A stretch of DNA of 64,000 bases, taken from NCBI GenBank assembly GCA_903859705.1, contig CAIONQ010000133.1, forward strand, positions 34,706 to 98,705. Direction: 5' to 3'. The position numbers and the translations under genes were made by a program. Under the pieces are notes generated by a model. The model did no database searches, was not told the origin of the DNA, and worked only from the letters and a program-made list of their open reading frames with translations. The number at the start of each line of letters is the position of its first letter. Within the stretch, counting starts at the first letter, position 1. Positions 62,830 to 64,000 of the stretch are shown in pieces. Origin of the DNA: an uncultured Chthonomonas sp. Its GTDB lineage: Bacteria > Armatimonadota > Chthonomonadetes > Chthonomonadales > Chthonomonadaceae.

Positions 62830-63371
62830 GGAGTCATTTTGGTTTGCGATGTTGAATATGCGGTCAGGAGGTGTGTCCATGGCCGCAAATGCTCGAAGAG
62901 CTTGTTTGATTCTGTCCGAGACTGAGACGTCGACACTTGAGCGCATTAGTTCTTCCCGGACCGAGCCTGTTGAGTGATCAATGGCGGTTGATTCAATGCG
63001 GCTGAGATCCCTGCACTTGAGGCGCCTGGATCTCGCCAAGCTCAAGCACTCCGGTTAGTGCGGACAGCGCAATAGAACTGTAAGCGTTCGACTGGAACAC
63101 AGCCAGATCATAAGGTTGCTTGCTATACCGCTCGCCGTTCGAATGTCATTTTTCAAGTTTGCGCTCACAACTGGCAAGGTCCTGCATCGGCGCAGCCTGC
63201 CGTTTGCAGCGAGTAGTATTGTTGTAGATAGCGATTGCAACCGAATCTATCTGCTGCTGGATGTTTCAGGCAGGCGGTGCATTAGTATGCGGGCATTGTC
63301 GTTGTGTGTATAAGTTGTGTCTCAACAGCACGTGTCGTTTGTGGGGCCTCAGATACTGCATCGTGCATTAA

Positions 63372-63865
63372 TCATATTACGATTTTTTCAATCTCATCGA
63401 GGCTGACCTCATCGTCGCGTCGGTCATACAATCCCGTCGTTCGAGCCGACCCATGGCACGCAAGCTTTTGCGCGAATTCCAATGTGCCCTTATTCATCAA
63501 ATAGTTAGTAATACCTGTTGCCCGAAACGTGTGACAACCAATCATCGCGTTGACGCCGGTGTCATCTGCACGCCTCTTCACCATGAAGAGAGCATCGCGC
63601 CGGTTCATTGCATTGTCTATTAGCTTGCGAGATCGCCCTTGGGAGGTTCGAAACAGCGGCGCCTTCTTCTGCTCCGCTATCCCAGCTACTGCGATGTACG
63701 CATGCAGGTACTCTGCTAAATTGTGATGAGCGAAGACCTCGTGAAACTTGCCACCTTTTTCGTGCAGGCGGATCTTCCACTTGTGCCCCGTCTGATAAAA
63801 GTCTTCGACTTACCATATGCGTCATGGCTTCCACCTACAATCGTGCGGAAGGTAATCTGTCGCCT
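63372..63865 (-). pseudogene. Tyrosine recombinase (phage-type integrase) remnant
   Basis: The frame from about 63820 to 63372 reads an integrase C-terminus: RLHEKGGKFHEVFAHHNLAE, LFRTSQGRSRKLIDNAMNRR, GCHTFRATGITNYLMNKGTL (R..H motif), ACHGSARTTGLYDRRDDE with the catalytic Tyr. A frameshift near 63812 separates it from a short upstream piece (EAMTHMV) and an in-frame stop lies further up; the N-terminal half is absent. Marks a decayed mobile element. Confidence 0.8.
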
Positions 63866-63898
63866 ACATTGTAAACTGTCACTGACCGGGTTACACTG

Positions 63899-64000
63899 TA
63901 CCAGGGTGCGCCGGGTGGTATGTACCAGGGTGCGCCGGGTGGTATGTACCAGGGTGCGCCGGGTGGTATGTACCAGGGTGCGCCGGGTGGTATGTACCAC
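63899..64000. repeat. 24-bp tandem repeat array running off the window
   Basis: Four full copies of a 24-bp unit (TACCAGGGTGCGCC then GGGTGGTATG) and the start of a fifth. On the plus strand it would read YQGAPGGM, on the minus strand VHTTRRTL. The array continues past the window or marks a contig edge. Confidence 0.9.

Noticed and set aside
62827..63045. 72-residue minus-strand gene
   Set aside because: No family, ribosome-binding site or composition signal separates it from chance.
63899..64000. CRISPR array at the window end
   Set aside because: The 24-bp units are back to back with no spacers.

Overview
No rRNA or taxonomic marker lies in the window, so the host can only be inferred. 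The DNA is moderately GC-rich. It encodes many twin-arginine (Tat) exported Gfo/Idh/MocA oxidoreductases and sugar isomerases, a T-box leader on valS, a two-copy TatA set, a lipoprotein peptidase and a single-chain SEDS-transpeptidase fusion. This suits a free-living Gram-negative-type bacterium outside the Proteobacteria. Armatimonadota (Chthonomonas/Capsulimonas-like) is my best guess, with Planctomycetota or Verrucomicrobiota as alternatives.

Region 1 (0-20 kb) is metabolic: glycolate-oxidase-type glcD (cut by the window start), a PP2C-like phosphatase, an SGNH hydrolase, a Tat-exported metallophosphoesterase, gpsA, a kinase-like/glycosyltransferase/sugar-isomerase run on the minus strand, and a secreted sugar-oxidoreductase/isomerase group. 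It ends in a two-subunit molybdenum hydroxylase operon with XdhC, driven by a consensus promoter that carries a 25-bp palindromic operator.

Region 2 (20-24.4 kb) holds an FAA-hydrolase gene, then a repeat-rich 1.4-kb stretch with a frameshifted DUF559 nuclease and a displaced 135-bp copy of a sensor-kinase 3' end.

Region 3 (24.3-36 kb) is a four-gene minus-strand operon (YHYH-PEBP fusion, HupE/UreJ-like membrane protein, two large metallophosphoesterases) facing an OmpR-type response regulator and kinase across a 114-bp regulatory region with PhoB-like repeats. A PLD-helicase-DUF3427 protein follows, then a 131-bp direct-repeat pair.

Region 4 (36-46.4 kb) is core: an M48 lipoprotein peptidase, valS with a T-box leader, tRNA-Leu(CAG), a PfkB kinase, two tatA-like genes, secG and the SEDS-PBP fusion gene.

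Region 5 (46.4-54.5 kb) begins with an AbiEi/AbiEii toxin-antitoxin pair bracketed by direct repeats that include the end of the preceding host gene. A DUF2294 gene and a kdp potassium-pump operon follow, with two structured leaders that look like attenuators.

Region 6 (54.5-64 kb) is accessory and decaying: two DUF1016 genes (one truncated), a frameshifted hsdR remnant, an AlbA/RecG-like C-terminal fragment joined head-to-head to a 27-repeat RHS/YD gene, a lipoprotein, an integrase remnant and a 24-bp tandem array running off the end.
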